Shown piece after piece: positions 18,631 through 29,065 of a stretch of DNA of 64,000 nt. Positions within the stretch are counted from its first letter, which is position 1. Each line of letters begins with the position of its first letter. This DNA comes from Parasphingorhabdus halotolerans (GTDB lineage: Bacteria; Pseudomonadota; Alphaproteobacteria; Sphingomonadales; Sphingomonadaceae): the NCBI RefSeq assembly GCF_012516475.1, contig NZ_CP051217.1, positions 2,976,001-3,040,000 of the forward strand. The letters run 5' to 3'. The notes under the pieces were generated by a model. It was not told the DNA's origin. It did not search any database and saw only the letters and a program-made list of their open reading frames with translations. Position numbers and translations under genes: made by a program.

Positions 18631-19563
18631 ATGACTTCCAACGTATTCATAGATGGCGGCGTCGGTACGACAGGCCTCGAAATCCGTGATCGGTTAAATG
18701 ATCGGGCGGAATTTGCACTGGTATCCTTGGAAGAAGACAAGCGGAAAGTTCTGGCGGCTCGAAGCGAGGCCATTAATAGCGCTGATTTTGTAATATTATG
18801 TTTGCCCGATGAGGCCGCCAAAGAAGCGGTTTCACTGATTGAAAACCCAGCGACCCGGGTCATTGATGCGTCCTCCGCGCATCGCACGGCACCGGATTGG
18901 GTGTTTGGCTTTGCCGAGTTTCGCAAAGGCCAGCGCGAGAAGATTACCGAGGCGCGATTTGTTTCCAATCCCGGTTGCTATCCAACAGGTTTTCTTGGGC
19001 TTGTCGCGCCGCTTGTTGCAAGCGGCCTGCTACCGGTAGACTGGCCGTATTCGGTCAATGCGGTATCCGGCTATTCCGGTGGCGGTAAGGATTTGATTGC
19101 ACGCTTTGCGGATGAATCGAATATCGGCGCGCGCAGTTACGGGCTGAACTTGCAGCACAAGCACATGCCCGAGATGAAACGGCACGCGGGGCTTGCGCAT
19201 GATGTGGTATTTGCTCCGATGGTTGTCCGTGCTTATCGCGGAATGCTCGTTGAAGTACCGCTTAATCTAGCCGCCATGGGTGTTGGCGCTGGAGCCGGTG
19301 ATCTGATTGCCGCACTGGAAGGCCACTATCGCGATTCCAAAATCGTAAGCGTCACAGACGGCGATGGCATCAACGAACTGCTGCTCAGTGAAAATGATCC
19401 ACCGACGGACCGGTTGGAGCTCTTTGTTTTTGCCAATGACCAAGGGGATCAGGTCAGGCTTGTCGCAAGATTGGACAATCTGGGCAAAGGTGCCGCTGGC
19501 AACGCCGTTCAGTGCCTTAACCTTATGGCCGGTTTGGACGAAACAGCAGGGTTGCGACTTTAA
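18631..19563 (+). CDS. argC: N-acetyl-gamma-glutamyl-phosphate reductase (short, type 2)
   Basis: Protein of 310 residues starting NVFIDGGVGTTGLEI, an NAD(P)-binding motif, with the active-site cysteine in SNPGCYPT and the conserved HKHMPE. The length matches the short ArgC class. It performs the third step of arginine synthesis, NADPH reduction of N-acetylglutamyl phosphate. It may share a transcript with the upstream NlpC/P60 gene and converges on lepB. Confidence 0.95.
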   Translation: MTSNVFIDGGVGTTGLEIRDRLNDRAEFALVSLEEDKRKVLAARSEAINSADFVILCLPDEAAKEAVSLIENPATRVIDASSAHRTAPDWVFGFAEFRKGQREKITEARFVSNPGCYPTGFLGLVAPLVASGLLPVDWPYSVNAVSGYSGGGKDLIARFADESNIGARSYGLNLQHKHMPEMKRHAGLAHDVVFAPMVVRAYRGMLVEVPLNLAAMGVGAGAGDLIAALEGHYRDSKIVSVTDGDGINELLLSENDPPTDRLELFVFANDQGDQVRLVARLDNLGKGAAGNAVQCLNLMAGLDETAGLRL

Positions 19564-19580
19564 GCCAGCGTTTCGCGCCG

Positions 19581-20522
19581 CTAATTTGCTGTGGCAGGAG
19601 AAGGTTTTGCGGCACTGACTGGCTTCAATTCATTGCGCGCCGGACGCAGGCTTGTTCCCGCCCTCCCGCTGCGAAACGAACCGATCCACGACAACGGGTT
19701 CCAGCCTGTTGAACCATCGAGCGAGAAAGTGATAAACTCTGCGCGGCCGCCGACATTCTCCCAGGGGATCGGCCCGCCAAGACCGCCCAATGCGCTTGAA
19801 ACACGGCTATCGGCGGATTGATCACGATTGTCGCCCATGAGGTAAACATGACCCTCGGGCACAACGACCGGTTCGATTTCGTCAACATCATAGCGTTGCC
19901 CCATATCGATAACGTCATAGCTCACGCCATTGGGTAGCGTTTCGCGCAAAATCGGGACATTGCAAACCATCGTGCCTTTGGCATCCGTGGTGCGCATACC
20001 GGGAAATTCATTGTCTCCGCAGGGGGAATTTGCATCAACCGGGATTGCGAGGTCGGGCTGGACTTCCTGTTCGACGGCAACATTGTTCAGAAAAACCTGA
20101 CCGCCGCGCAGTTCGATTGTGTCGCCGGGTAAGCCGATAACGCGCTTGATATAATCGCTGCTTTGGTCCTTGGGAGTGAGGATGACGACATCTCCCCGCT
20201 CTGGAAGAGAGCCAAAAAGGCGACCTTGTAGACGTGGCAATATGTGGAAGGTTGGCGACACCCACGACCAGCCATAGGCATATTTGCTCACAATAAGCCG
20301 GTCACCCACGAGCAGGCCGGGCATCATCGAGACGGATGGAATATAAAATGGTTTGGCGACCAGGCTGTGAAAAGCAAGAACGGCAAGAAGGAGAAGGCTA
20401 ATGCTTTTGATCTCGCCGATCCAGTCGGTTTTTTCCTTTTCGGCTTCACCGGTTTCCACGGAGATAGGGCCTCCATCTGTTTGTTCTAGCGCCATATTTT
20501 TATCTTCGGTTTCTTTATCCAT
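19581..20522 (-). CDS. lepB: Signal peptidase I
   Basis: Protein of 313 residues. A cytoplasmic N-terminus with one TM (about 38-58) precedes the S26 domain with catalytic Ser in PSVSMMPGL and the general-base Lys in DYIKRVIGLPGD; MGDNRDQSADSR is the C-terminal signature. It removes signal peptides at the periplasmic face. The C-terminal ~35 residues are basic and Pro/Ala-rich. It is the last gene of pyrE-pdxJ-acpS-lepB. Met10 is an alternative start. Confidence 0.95.
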   Translation of the reverse strand: MDKETEDKNMALEQTDGGPISVETGEAEKEKTDWIGEIKSISLLLLAVLAFHSLVAKPFYIPSVSMMPGLLVGDRLIVSKYAYGWSWVSPTFHILPRLQGRLFGSLPERGDVVILTPKDQSSDYIKRVIGLPGDTIELRGGQVFLNNVAVEQEVQPDLAIPVDANSPCGDNEFPGMRTTDAKGTMVCNVPILRETLPNGVSYDVIDMGQRYDVDEIEPVVVPEGHVYLMGDNRDQSADSRVSSALGGLGGPIPWENVGGRAEFITFSLDGSTGWNPLSWIGSFRSGRAGTSLRPARNELKPVSAAKPSPATAN

Positions 20523-20526
20523 GTGA

Positions 20527-20952
20527 TTATCCGTTCAATACGCCCTTTTCTCTCAAAGGAGCCGCTTCGATAATCACGAATGCCTGGGCCCATGGATGAT
20601 CGTCAGTGAGTGTGAGATGAACGGTGGCGCTATATCCCTCTGGCGTAATCGCGTCGAGCCGTTTTTTCGCGCCGCCTGTTAAGGCCAGCGTCGGCGCGCC
20701 GCTTTTGGCATTGACCACCCCGATATCCTTCATGAACACACCGGCTTTGAAACCGGTGCCTACGGCTTTGGAATAGGCTTCCTTGGCGGCAAAGCGCTTG
20801 GCATAAGTGCCCGCTTTGGTGAACGGCCGGCGCTCCGCCTTGGCGCGTTCCACTTCGGTGAATACGCGCTTTTCAAATCGCTCGCCAAAGCGGTCGAGCG
20901 AATTCTGGATGCGCTCAATATTGCAGAGGTCAGAGCCTAGGCCGATGATCAT
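20527..20952 (-). CDS. acpS: Holo-[acyl-carrier-protein] synthase
   Basis: From the Met at 20952 the 141-residue protein opens [15 protein letters not shown], the AcpS signature with the metal-binding Asp, and has [16 protein letters not shown] near 55-70. It transfers phosphopantetheine from CoA to apo-ACP, priming fatty-acid synthesis. An upstream in-frame Met (20976) overlaps pdxJ but lies before conserved sequence. Confidence 0.95.
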   Translation of the reverse strand: MIIGLGSDLCNIERIQNSLDRFGERFEKRVFTEVERAKAERRPFTKAGTYAKRFAAKEAYSKAVGTGFKAGVFMKDIGVVNAKSGAPTLALTGGAKKRLDAITPEGYSATVHLTLTDDHPWAQAFVIIEAAPLREKGVLNG

Positions 20953-20962
20953 AGTCTGGCGC

Positions 20963-21691
20963 TCACCGCGCTTCATCCATCAACGCGCGCATTTGCCGGA
21001 TGCTGGCATCCAGTCCGCCAAAAATTGCCTCACCGATCAGAAAATGGCCGATATTGAGCTCAGCCAGTTGGGGGATTGCGGCAATCGGCATGACATTGTC
21101 AAAAGTCAGGCCATGGCCGGCATGCGGCTCGATGCCGTTCTTTGCAGCTAGCGCTGCCGCGTCACTGATCCGGCGCAACTCCGCTTCCCGCTCTGCCCCG
21201 GTAGCATGTGCATAATGGCCGGTGTGGAACTCGACAACTGGCGCGCCGAGATGGATGGCCGCTTCGATCTGCCTTGGGTTCGGTTCGATAAACAGGCTGA
21301 CCCGGATATTCGCATTGCGCAATTGCCCGACAAAATCGGTCAGACGGTTATGTTGCCCTGCCGCATCCAACCCGCCTTCGGTGGTGCGTTCTGCGCGGTT
21401 CTCCGGAACGATGCACGCAGCATGCGGTTTGTGGCGCAGCGCGATATCCAGCATTTCGTCCGTCGCGGCCATTTCGAGATTCAGCGGAATGCTGAGCTGG
21501 TCCATCAGAACAGAAAGATCATCATCGCGAATATGGCGCCGGTCTTCACGCAAATGCGCAGTGATGCCATCAGCACCTGCTTCGGCGGCAATCAGGGCCG
21601 CGCGGATCGGTTCCGGATGATCGCCGCCGCGCGCGTTTCGAATGGTGGCAACGTGATCGATGTTCACGCCAAGGCGGAGTTTTTTGCTCAT
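20963..21691 (-). CDS. pdxJ: Pyridoxine 5'-phosphate synthase
   Basis: Protein of 242 residues opening [19 protein letters not shown], the PdxJ signature, with the HLREDRRHI loop and [12 protein letters not shown] near the end. It condenses 1-deoxyxylulose-5-phosphate with 3-amino-2-oxopropyl phosphate to make pyridoxine phosphate (vitamin B6). Its start overlaps the pyrE stop by four bases (ATGA), so they are translationally coupled. Confidence 0.96.
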   Translation of the reverse strand: MSKKLRLGVNIDHVATIRNARGGDHPEPIRAALIAAEAGADGITAHLREDRRHIRDDDLSVLMDQLSIPLNLEMAATDEMLDIALRHKPHAACIVPENRAERTTEGGLDAAGQHNRLTDFVGQLRNANIRVSLFIEPNPRQIEAAIHLGAPVVEFHTGHYAHATGAEREAELRRISDAAALAAKNGIEPHAGHGLTFDNVMPIAAIPQLAELNIGHFLIGEAIFGGLDASIRQMRALMDEAR

Positions 21692-22272
21692 GCCTTTAGA
21701 TCACGACTGCCCGGTTTGGTCGCCGGAATTGCGGCAAGGGCAGGCGGTAAATCATCAGCCGCATAATCGGGCGCATCGAGTTGCACTAAAGAAACCAGAG
21801 GCACTCCTACGTCCGCCTTGCCATTGGACCGATCAATCAAACAGGCCGCGCCCAATAATTCGCAAGGGTAGGAGCGGATCGTCGCCAGACATTCGCGCGA
21901 TGAAAGTCCGGTCGTTACAATATCTTCCACCATTACGACCCGTTCGCCTTCAGACACTTCAAACCCGCGTCGCAACTTGAACTCACCTTCTTCGCGTTCA
22001 ACGAAAACAGCACGACATCCCAATGCCCGAGCTGTTTCATAGCCGGGCAATATACCGCCCATTGCCGGCGAAATAATCAGATCGACTTTGCCGAATTTTG
22101 CAGTAATCGCATCTGCCAGCGCGCGGCATAAGCGTTCGGTCCGTTCGGGATATTGGAAGACCCGCATCTTTTGCAGAAATACCGGTGAGTGGCGTCCGGA
22201 TGACAAAATGAAATGTCCTTCAAGCAAGGCATTGCTGGCTCTAAACTCTGCTAAAACTTCATTCTCGTTCAA
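21688..22272 (-). CDS. pyrE: Orotate phosphoribosyltransferase
   Basis: Protein of 194 residues with [12 protein letters not shown] near the N-terminus and the PRPP-binding loop [14 protein letters not shown]. It makes orotidine 5'-phosphate in pyrimidine synthesis. It is first in the reverse-strand operon pyrE-pdxJ-acpS-lepB, divergent from the cox operon. Confidence 0.95.
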   Translation of the reverse strand: MNENEVLAEFRASNALLEGHFILSSGRHSPVFLQKMRVFQYPERTERLCRALADAITAKFGKVDLIISPAMGGILPGYETARALGCRAVFVEREEGEFKLRRGFEVSEGERVVMVEDIVTTGLSSRECLATIRSYPCELLGAACLIDRSNGKADVGVPLVSLVQLDAPDYAADDLPPALAAIPATKPGSRDLKA

Positions 22273-22535
22273 TGATTTAATCCTGCTACTTATGCTTTGC
22301 CACTATCAAATGGGGGCGATGTCTGGACGATACCAGACCTTAAATTTGCTAAAAACTGAAAAAATATGACTAGAGTAGCTTGAGGCTTGCGGCAAGCCTG
22401 CTTATAAGCCGCGACAAACGGGGCGATATCGGTTATGTTCACGGATGCACTAATGACCATATTCATTAGCTGCCATGACGTGCTAATATAGCTGAACAGT
22501 CCGGAAATCAGGGCTTTGATAAGGTTGATCGATAA
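22273..22535. promoter_or_regulatory. Divergent control region between pyrE and the cox operon
   Basis: A 263-base gap serves both divergent operons. It holds the inverted repeat AGGCTTG/CAAGCCT (22383-22399) with a 3-base spacer, a possible operator or leader hairpin. No promoter consensus was convincing. Confidence 0.45.
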
Positions 22536-23666
22536 ATGAAGCATTATGTGAAAGCATGGATTGTGGCATTGGGCCTGATTCTCGCGCCGGCTGCAGTTTC
22601 CGCGCAGGAAGCCCAAGACGTATTGCCAGCAGCGCCGGGCGCAGAAGCTGCGCCAACAGAAGCAGTCGTGCCAGGAGCTGACGCAACCGCTCCGGTAGCA
22701 GAGGCCGGTGCAGCAGAGGCCGCTAAGCCAGCAGGTCTTGATCCCGAGCTTTACACACCGATGAAACCGACTCCGGGAATTGGCATGCCTGTTGATGGAG
22801 GTATCGACTTTCAGGAGCAGTTCAGTGAAACTGGCAAGCAAGCGCATTGGATCAACAATGCCATATTAGTGCCAATGATGGTTTTCGTTTCCTTGTTCGT
22901 ACTTGGTCTTATGCTTTGGGTGATGGTGCGCTATCGCCGTGGTGCCAATCCTGAGCCTTCCAAAACCACACATAACACGTTCATCGAGATTATCTGGACG
23001 GTTATTCCCGTTTTGATTTTGCTGGTTATTGCCGTTCCTTCGATCAGCTTGCTTGCCAAACAGTTTGAGCCTGCGCCGGAAGACGCGCTTACCGTAAAAG
23101 TAACCGGGTACCAATGGTATTGGGGCTATTCTTACCCCGACAATGGCGATTTTGAAGTTATTTCAAACATGCTGTCCGAGGAAGATGCTGCTGCCCGTGG
23201 AGAACCCCATCAGTTGGCTGCGGACAATCGGATGGTCATTCCTGTCGGCAAGCCAGTCAAGCTGTTGATTACTGCTGCTGATGTTATTCACAGCTTTGCT
23301 ATTCCGGCTGCATGGTTCAAGCTGGATGCAGTACCCGGTCGGATCAACGAGAAAGTACTCCAGATTGACCGCGAAGGGGTCTATTACGGTCAGTGCTCCG
23401 AACTTTGCGGCGCGCGGCACGGGTTTATGCCGATCACCGTTGAAGTTCTCTCGCAAGAAAAATTTGACAATTGGGTTCGCGCCAATGGCGGCAAGACCAA
23501 GGGCGAAATCGCCGCGAGTTCGGCGGCAGAGGCAGCAGCTGCAAAGGCGGCAAATGCAGAAGCTGCAAAAACCGCCGCTGCTGCGGCGACTGAACCTGCC
23601 GCTACTGCTGCTACCGACACACCAACAGATAATGCGCCTGCCGATGCAGCCGCCGCTACCAACTAG
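22536..23666 (+). CDS. coxB: Cytochrome c oxidase subunit II
   Basis: Protein of 376 residues with a signal peptide (cleavage near AVSA-QE), an Ala/Pro linker, two TM helices (about 110-132 and 150-170) and a periplasmic cupredoxin domain. The CuA site is intact ([12 protein letters not shown]) and YQWYWGY is the electron-entry Trp motif. It accepts electrons from cytochrome c and passes them to heme a. A ~55-residue Ala-rich tail follows the CuA domain. First gene of the cox operon; coxA starts 11 bases later. Confidence 0.97.
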   Translation: MKHYVKAWIVALGLILAPAAVSAQEAQDVLPAAPGAEAAPTEAVVPGADATAPVAEAGAAEAAKPAGLDPELYTPMKPTPGIGMPVDGGIDFQEQFSETGKQAHWINNAILVPMMVFVSLFVLGLMLWVMVRYRRGANPEPSKTTHNTFIEIIWTVIPVLILLVIAVPSISLLAKQFEPAPEDALTVKVTGYQWYWGYSYPDNGDFEVISNMLSEEDAAARGEPHQLAADNRMVIPVGKPVKLLITAADVIHSFAIPAAWFKLDAVPGRINEKVLQIDREGVYYGQCSELCGARHGFMPITVEVLSQEKFDNWVRANGGKTKGEIAASSAAEAAAAKAANAEAAKTAAAAATEPAATAATDTPTDNAPADAAAATN

Positions 23667-23677
23667 GGCTTAGTGAT

Positions 23678-25339
23678 ATGACAACAATTACAGCAGATGG
23701 ACATATTGACGATCACGCGCATGATGCGGATCACAAGCCTGCGTTTTTCCAGCGCTGGTTCATGTCTACCAACCACAAGGATATTGGAACGCTTTACCTG
23801 ATCTTCGCCATCTTTGCCGGTATTATCGGCGGCGCAATTTCCGGTTTGATGCGTCTGGAACTGGCTGAACCAGGCATCCAGTATCTCCAGGCTTGGGCAA
23901 GCATGCATCAAGGCTCGGAAGCATCAATGGATGAGGCTTATCATCTATGGAACGTGCTGATAACCGCGCATGGTCTGATCATGGTGTTTTTCATGGTGAT
24001 GCCAGCGATGATCGGCGGTTTCGGCAACTGGTTTGTACCGTTGATGATCGGCGCGCCGGACATGGCATTCCCGCGCATGAACAATATCAGCTTCTGGCTG
24101 CTGGTTCCTGCGCTGCTATTGCTTCTGGGCTCGACGTTTGTACCGGGCGGAACAGGTCTTGGTGCTGGCACAGGGTGGACGGTTTACGCGCCGCTCTCGA
24201 CCAGTGGCTCGATTGGTCCGGCGATGGATATGGCGATCCTGTCGCTCCATCTGGCGGGTGCTTCGTCTATTTTAGGCGCGATTAACTTCATTACCACCAT
24301 CTTTAATATGCGCGCGCCGGGGATGACCCTGCACAAAATGCCGTTATTTGTCTGGTCGGTTCTGGTTACAGCATTCCTGCTTCTTCTGGCACTGCCTGTG
24401 CTTGCCGCAGCTATCACTATGCTGCTTACGGACCGTAACTTTGGCACGACTTTCTTTGATGCCGCTGGTGGCGGTGATCCGGTGCTTTATCAACATTTGT
24501 TCTGGTTCTTTGGTCACCCCGAAGTGTATATTATGATTTTGCCCGGTTTCGGCATGATCAGCCACATTGTCTCGACCTTCTCGCGCAAACCTATTTTTGG
24601 TTATCTCGGAATGGCCTATGCGATGGTTGCTATTGGTGTTGTCGGCTTCGTAGTCTGGGCGCACCATATGTTCACCACCGGAATGTCGGTTAACGTGAAA
24701 ATGTATTTCACGGCTGCGACAATGGTGATTGCAGTGCCAACGGGTATCAAGATATTCTCCTGGATCGCGACCATGTGGGGCGGATCGATGACCTTCAAAA
24801 CGCCCATGATGTGGGCACTGGGCTTTATCTTCATGTTCACCATCGGCGGCGTAACGGGTGTTGTGCTCGCCAATGGCGGCGTGGATGATAACTTGCATGA
24901 TACTTACTATGTGGTTGCTCACTTCCACTATGTGCTCTCACTCGGCGCAGTCTTCTCGATCTTTGCCGGCTTCTATTACTGGTTCCCGAAAATGTCGGGG
25001 CGGATGTATAATGAGTTGCTGGGTCAGTTGCATTTCTGGATTTTCTTCATCGGTGTAAACATCTTGTTCTTCCCTCAGCATTTCCTGGGGCAGCAGGGTA
25101 TGCCGCGCCGTTATGCCGACTATCCCGAGCAGTTTGCTTACTGGAACCAGATTAGTTCGCTCGGCTATGCCGTGATGCTGGTTGGTGTGATAATCTTCTT
25201 CATTAATATTGCCTGGTCAATGTTTGCGGGCCGCAAGGCGGAAGGCAATTACTGGGGTGAGGGCGCAACGACGCTGGAATGGACATTGTCCAGCCCGCCG
25301 CCGTTCCACCAATTCGAAACGCTGCCACAAATCAAGTAG
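23678..25339 (+). CDS. coxA: Cytochrome c oxidase subunit I
   Basis: Protein of 553 residues with about 12 TM helices. It has the N-terminal [12 protein letters not shown] motif, the CuB/heme region [17 protein letters not shown], and [11 protein letters not shown] with heme ligands. It is the catalytic subunit of an aa3-type oxidase reducing O2 to water and pumping protons. It sits between coxB and ctaB, with a G-U-paired stem-loop just downstream. Confidence 0.98.
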   Translation: MTTITADGHIDDHAHDADHKPAFFQRWFMSTNHKDIGTLYLIFAIFAGIIGGAISGLMRLELAEPGIQYLQAWASMHQGSEASMDEAYHLWNVLITAHGLIMVFFMVMPAMIGGFGNWFVPLMIGAPDMAFPRMNNISFWLLVPALLLLLGSTFVPGGTGLGAGTGWTVYAPLSTSGSIGPAMDMAILSLHLAGASSILGAINFITTIFNMRAPGMTLHKMPLFVWSVLVTAFLLLLALPVLAAAITMLLTDRNFGTTFFDAAGGGDPVLYQHLFWFFGHPEVYIMILPGFGMISHIVSTFSRKPIFGYLGMAYAMVAIGVVGFVVWAHHMFTTGMSVNVKMYFTAATMVIAVPTGIKIFSWIATMWGGSMTFKTPMMWALGFIFMFTIGGVTGVVLANGGVDDNLHDTYYVVAHFHYVLSLGAVFSIFAGFYYWFPKMSGRMYNELLGQLHFWIFFIGVNILFFPQHFLGQQGMPRRYADYPEQFAYWNQISSLGYAVMLVGVIIFFINIAWSMFAGRKAEGNYWGEGATTLEWTLSSPPPFHQFETLPQIK

Positions 25340-25363
25340 GATTGATGGCACAATTGATATTAA

Positions 25364-25390
25364 ATCCGGGAGCTCAAACAGCTTCCGGAT
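25364..25390 (+). other. Stem-loop between coxA and ctaB
   Basis: ATCCGGGAGC (25364-25373) pairs with GCTTCCGGAT (25381-25390) over ten positions with one G-U pair and a 7-base loop. There is no following U run, so it is more likely an mRNA-stability or processing element than a terminator. Confidence 0.5.
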
Positions 25391-25422
25391 ATCGATATCA
25401 ACAACCGGAATTTTAAAGGGCT

Positions 25423-26328
25423 ATGACAACGGCGTCTGAATCTCTCTATGGCATGGCAAGCGCGAAAGATCTTTTTGCGCTAACCAAACCGCGCGTGATG
25501 ACGCTTGTTATCTTCACGGCGCTATGTGGATTGCTTGTGGCGCCGGGTTCCATTCATCCGGTCATCGGTTTTACAGCGATACTGGCGATCAGTCTTGGGG
25601 CAGGTGCATCTGCTGCGCTTAATCAGTGGTATGAAGCGGATATCGATGCGGTCATGAAGCGGACGCAACAGCGGCCACTTCCTGCTGGTCGGATGGATCG
25701 TGAAACAGCACTACATTTCGGCATCGGACTTTCGTTCTTTTCGGTGATTCTCATGGGCCTTGCGGTGAACTGGTTCAGCGCCGCGTTTCTGGCATTTTCC
25801 ATTTTCTTCTATGCGGTCGTTTATACGATTTGGCTCAAGCGTGCGACGCCGCAAAATATTGTTATTGGCGGTGCTGCCGGTGCTTTTCCGCCGGCCATCG
25901 GCTGGGCTGCGGTAACCGGTGATGTAACAGTTATGCCGGCGCTTCTGTTTGCAATCATCTTTTTCTGGACACCGCCGCATTTCTGGGCGTTGGCGCTTTT
26001 TATGAATAGTGATTATTCCAAAGCCGGTGTGCCGATGATGCCGGTTGTGGCGGGCCGCAAGTCCACGCGGAAACAGATTTTTGGCTATAGCCTCATTCTG
26101 GCCGTTTGCGCGATTGCGCCTTACGCTTTGGGACATACTGGTGTCATTTATGGCAGTGCTGCCATCGTTTTGAGTCTGGTTTTCAGCTGGCTTTCGCTGA
26201 AAGTGGCAACAAGCAAGACTTCCCAGCCATCAGAGATGAAAGCCGAAAAGAACCTTTTCAAATTTTCGATATTTTACCTGTTCGCATTGTTTGCCGCATT
26301 GGTGGCTGATCGGATGATATTGGCATGA
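25423..26328 (+). CDS. ctaB: Protoheme IX farnesyltransferase (heme O synthase)
   Basis: UbiA-family membrane protein of 301 residues with about eight to nine TM helices. The prenyl-diphosphate motif [25 protein letters not shown] segment gives the NxxxDxxxD pattern near residue 68, and [13 protein letters not shown] opens TM1. It farnesylates heme B to heme O, precursor of heme A for CoxA. Its TGA overlaps the next ATG (ATGA). Confidence 0.96.
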   Translation: MTTASESLYGMASAKDLFALTKPRVMTLVIFTALCGLLVAPGSIHPVIGFTAILAISLGAGASAALNQWYEADIDAVMKRTQQRPLPAGRMDRETALHFGIGLSFFSVILMGLAVNWFSAAFLAFSIFFYAVVYTIWLKRATPQNIVIGGAAGAFPPAIGWAAVTGDVTVMPALLFAIIFFWTPPHFWALALFMNSDYSKAGVPMMPVVAGRKSTRKQIFGYSLILAVCAIAPYALGHTGVIYGSAAIVLSLVFSWLSLKVATSKTSQPSEMKAEKNLFKFSIFYLFALFAALVADRMILA

Positions 26329-26486
26329 GCATGATCGATGAAACCAAAGCGCCGATGACGCCGGATGAGCAAAAAGCCTATCAAGCCAAGCAAAAGCAGC
26401 GTGCGGTCATTATGGCCGGATTGCTGGCCTTTCTGGTGGTGCTTTTCTATTTTATTACTTTTGTGAAAATTGGCACTGCAACGTGA
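26325..26486 (+). CDS. Small single-TM protein of the cox operon (CoxF-like)
   Basis: A 53-residue ORF coupled by ATGA overlaps both to ctaB upstream and to ctaG downstream. It has a charged N-terminus ([20 protein letters not shown]) and one TM helix (about 28-47). Position and form match the short CoxF-type proteins found between ctaB and ctaG in alphaproteobacteria. It probably assists oxidase assembly; the role is inferred from context. Confidence 0.8.
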   Translation: MSMIDETKAPMTPDEQKAYQAKQKQRAVIMAGLLAFLVVLFYFITFVKIGTAT

Positions 26487-27073
26487 CGACAGCGGCGGAA
26501 ACCACCCTGTCCGGAAAAAACCGGCGGAGCGCGCTGTTGGCGGGCTTCTTCGGATTGTGCATGCTCGGCATGGGATATGCTGCCGTGCCGCTTTATGAAG
26601 TGTTCTGCCGCGTGACCGGTTATGGCGGCACCACGCAGCGGGTCGGTGAAGCACAGGCTGCAACCGTCAAGGCGACAAATCGCGTGATGTCCATCCGGTT
26701 TGACTCCAACGTAAATTCGGCGCTGCCCTGGACGTTTAAGCCAGAGCAAGCGGTGGACCATGTCAGCGTCGGCGCGCGCGATATGGCGATTTACATCGCG
26801 ACCAATGAATCCGATCAACCGGTGCTCGGCACCGCCACGTTTAACGTGACGCCCGTCCAAGCTGGTAAATATTTCAACAAGGTGCAGTGTTTTTGCTTTA
26901 CGGAACAATTGCTGAAACCGGGGCAGACGATGCGGATGCCGGTGTTATATTATGTTGATCCGGCAATTCTTGAGGATCCGGAAACGCGCGATATTGAAGA
27001 AATCACCCTCAGCTATACTTTTTATCGTTCTAAAGACGGCAAAGCGGTGGACCCCGCAAAAAGTGATAGCTAA
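26483..27073 (+). CDS. ctaG: Cytochrome c oxidase assembly protein CtaG/Cox11
   Basis: Protein of 196 residues from a GTG start overlapping the previous stop. One N-terminal TM (about 15-37) is followed by a periplasmic Ig-like domain with the copper-binding CFCF motif (VQCFCFTEQLL). It delivers copper to the CuB centre of CoxA. It follows the CoxF-like peptide and precedes coxC. Confidence 0.96.
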   Translation: MTTAAETTLSGKNRRSALLAGFFGLCMLGMGYAAVPLYEVFCRVTGYGGTTQRVGEAQAATVKATNRVMSIRFDSNVNSALPWTFKPEQAVDHVSVGARDMAIYIATNESDQPVLGTATFNVTPVQAGKYFNKVQCFCFTEQLLKPGQTMRMPVLYYVDPAILEDPETRDIEEITLSYTFYRSKDGKAVDPAKSDS

Positions 27074-27105
27074 GAGATAAACAACGAAGTTTGGGGAATA
27101 CGACT

Positions 27106-27966
27106 ATGGCCGGTGCCAAAAATCATGATTATCACATATTGCCGCCTGACATCTGGCCGATCTTTGGTGCCTTTGCCGCTTTCACGATGGCTATTGGCGG
27201 TATCCGCTGGATGCACGATATGGCATTCGGCCCGCTCGTATTTGCGGTGGGCGTCTCTGCCGTCGCGTGGACGTTCTACGCGTGGTGGTCCAATGTGATC
27301 AAGGAAGCGCATGCGGGCGATCATACGCCGGTCGTCCAGCTTCATCTGCGCTACGGTATGATATTGTTCATTGCGTCAGAAGTGATGTTCTTTGTTGGTT
27401 GGTTCTGGGCGTGGTTTGATTTCTCGCTCTTCCCTCAGCCACTTGAGGTTGTTGATGGCGTAACCACCAACCTGATTGGTCAGGAAGGCGCTGCGGCTCT
27501 GTTACAGTGGCCACCAAAAGGCATTGAAGTGTTAAGCGCGTTTGAGCTTCCTTTGCTTAACACCATGATTTTGCTGTGTTCGGGTACCACCGTCACTTGG
27601 GCGCATCACTGCCTGATCCACGGAGACCGCAAAGGTTTGATTACCGGTCTCTGGCTGACGATCATCCTCGGTGCGGTGTTCACGATGATCCAGGCCTATG
27701 AATATAGCGTTGCGCCGTTTCCATTCGCTGGACTGAACTACAGCGCTGCGTTTTATATGGCGACCGGCTTCCACGGCTTCCATGTTCTGGTTGGTACGAT
27801 CTTCCTGATTGTCTGTCTGGCGCGTGCGTACAAGGGGCACTTCACCCCGCAACAGCATTTCGGTTTCGAAGCGGCCGCCTGGTATTGGCACTTTGTCGAT
27901 GTTGTCTGGTTGTTCCTCTTCATTGTTGTCTATGTATGGGGCGGCTGGGGTGCACCGGTTCACTAG
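27106..27966 (+). CDS. coxC: Cytochrome c oxidase subunit III
   Basis: From the ATG at 27106 (preceded by TTGGGGAATACGACT) the protein has 286 residues and seven TM helices. The opening NHDYHILPPDIWP and the closing HFVDVVWLFLFIVVYVWG are typical of CoxC. It stabilises proton uptake by the catalytic subunit. It belongs to the cox operon. Confidence 0.97.
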   Translation: MAGAKNHDYHILPPDIWPIFGAFAAFTMAIGGIRWMHDMAFGPLVFAVGVSAVAWTFYAWWSNVIKEAHAGDHTPVVQLHLRYGMILFIASEVMFFVGWFWAWFDFSLFPQPLEVVDGVTTNLIGQEGAAALLQWPPKGIEVLSAFELPLLNTMILLCSGTTVTWAHHCLIHGDRKGLITGLWLTIILGAVFTMIQAYEYSVAPFPFAGLNYSAAFYMATGFHGFHVLVGTIFLIVCLARAYKGHFTPQQHFGFEAAAWYWHFVDVVWLFLFIVVYVWGGWGAPVH

Positions 27967-27987
27967 AGCGCTCGATAAGGGATTGCT

Positions 27988-28461
27988 TTGACCGAATCCG
28001 AAAACACAAAAGGGCAGCCGGACGTTCTTCCCGCTGCCCTTTTTGGTCTCTGCCCGAGATGCGGACAGAAAACCCTGTTCCGCAGCATCACAGCCTTCGC
28101 TGATCAGTGCCGGGCCTGCGGGCTGGACTATACGAAATTTAACGTCGGTGACGGACCTGCGGCTTTCCTGACCTTGATTGTCGGCGGTTTGGTTCTTGCG
28201 TTGGCGCTGATCGTGGAACTGAACCTGCATCCGCCAATGTGGGTGCATGTCCTGTTATGGGTTCCAATCACCATTGGCGCAGTGGTTGGCTCTTTGCGTG
28301 TTTCCAAAGCTGCACTGATTATTCTCGAACACCGCAATCAGGCCAGCGAAGGCAAAATTGATGAGGGGGCGGGGCGTGAAGCGTTTGCCGATAATCTCTT
28401 CACTGATCGTCGCATTGGCAGTCGGGGCCATGATCTATCTTGGTTTTTGGCAGCTGGATAG
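27988..28461 (+). CDS. DUF983 family protein; frame probably shifted near its 3' end
   Basis: From a TTG start, the protein has a zinc-ribbon-like N-terminus with two CxxC pairs (CPRCG, CRACG) and two TM helices (about 57-77 and 85-105), typical of DUF983 proteins of cox operons. As read it runs 157 residues and overlaps surf1 by 86 bases, ending in non-family sequence. One extra G in the run at 28365-28369 would end it at 28379 as a 130-residue protein, with GTGA overlap to surf1, matching the usual family length. The role in oxidase biogenesis is inferred. Confidence 0.8.
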   Translation: MTESENTKGQPDVLPAALFGLCPRCGQKTLFRSITAFADQCRACGLDYTKFNVGDGPAAFLTLIVGGLVLALALIVELNLHPPMWVHVLLWVPITIGAVVGSLRVSKAALIILEHRNQASEGKIDEGAGREAFADNLFTDRRIGSRGHDLSWFLAAG

Positions 28462-29005
28462 ACTGGATCAAAAAGAAGCGCTTCTGGAAACTTATGCTGC
28501 AAATTTCGACAAGCCGCCGATGGCATTCCCGCAGCTGGGGCCCGTTGCTGACGAGGCCATGTTCCGGAAATCGAGCATAAACTGCCTGCGCATTACAGAC
28601 TGGCAGGATAGCTCGGGTAAAGCGTCCAACGGACAAAGCGGCTTTCGCTATATCGCAAACTGCGTAACCAGTGCGGAAGGCCCGGGTGTCCTGGTCAATA
28701 TGGGGGTCAGTAACCGGCCCAATCTCGAAATTGACTGGCAAGGCGGCGTTCTGACTGGCTGGATAACGGAAGCTCCGGGCGAATCCTCCCTGCTGGACAG
28801 GTTAATGGGCAAAGACACCGCGCCAGGGCCGATGCTTGTAGCGGATAAACCAATGGCCTCACTTTTGGCACCTGCTAGTCCGTCTATTGAAGACATTCCG
28901 AATAACCATCTCGCTTATGCGGTTCAGTGGTTTTTATTTGCCGGGATTGCGCTGATAATATTCCTGATCGCACTTAGGGCGAAGAATTCCAGCGGAACTA
29001 AATAA
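28376..29005 (+). CDS. surf1: Surf1 family cytochrome c oxidase assembly protein
   Basis: Start at GTG 28376 is preferred because VKRLPIISSLIVAL is the family-like N-terminus; in-frame starts lie just upstream. About 209 residues: N-terminal TM with YLGFWQLDRLDQKEAL (the Surf1 motif) and a C-terminal TM (about 180-202). It assists heme A insertion into CoxA. The middle is divergent, as in many sphingomonad Surf1 proteins. Confidence 0.88.
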   Translation: MKRLPIISSLIVALAVGAMIYLGFWQLDRLDQKEALLETYAANFDKPPMAFPQLGPVADEAMFRKSSINCLRITDWQDSSGKASNGQSGFRYIANCVTSAEGPGVLVNMGVSNRPNLEIDWQGGVLTGWITEAPGESSLLDRLMGKDTAPGPMLVADKPMASLLAPASPSIEDIPNNHLAYAVQWFLFAGIALIIFLIALRAKNSSGTK

Positions 29006-29065
29006 GCAGACCGATTAGCCTAACGCTTGCCCTTGTTGAAGCAGGGCGCTAACCCGCTGGCCATC

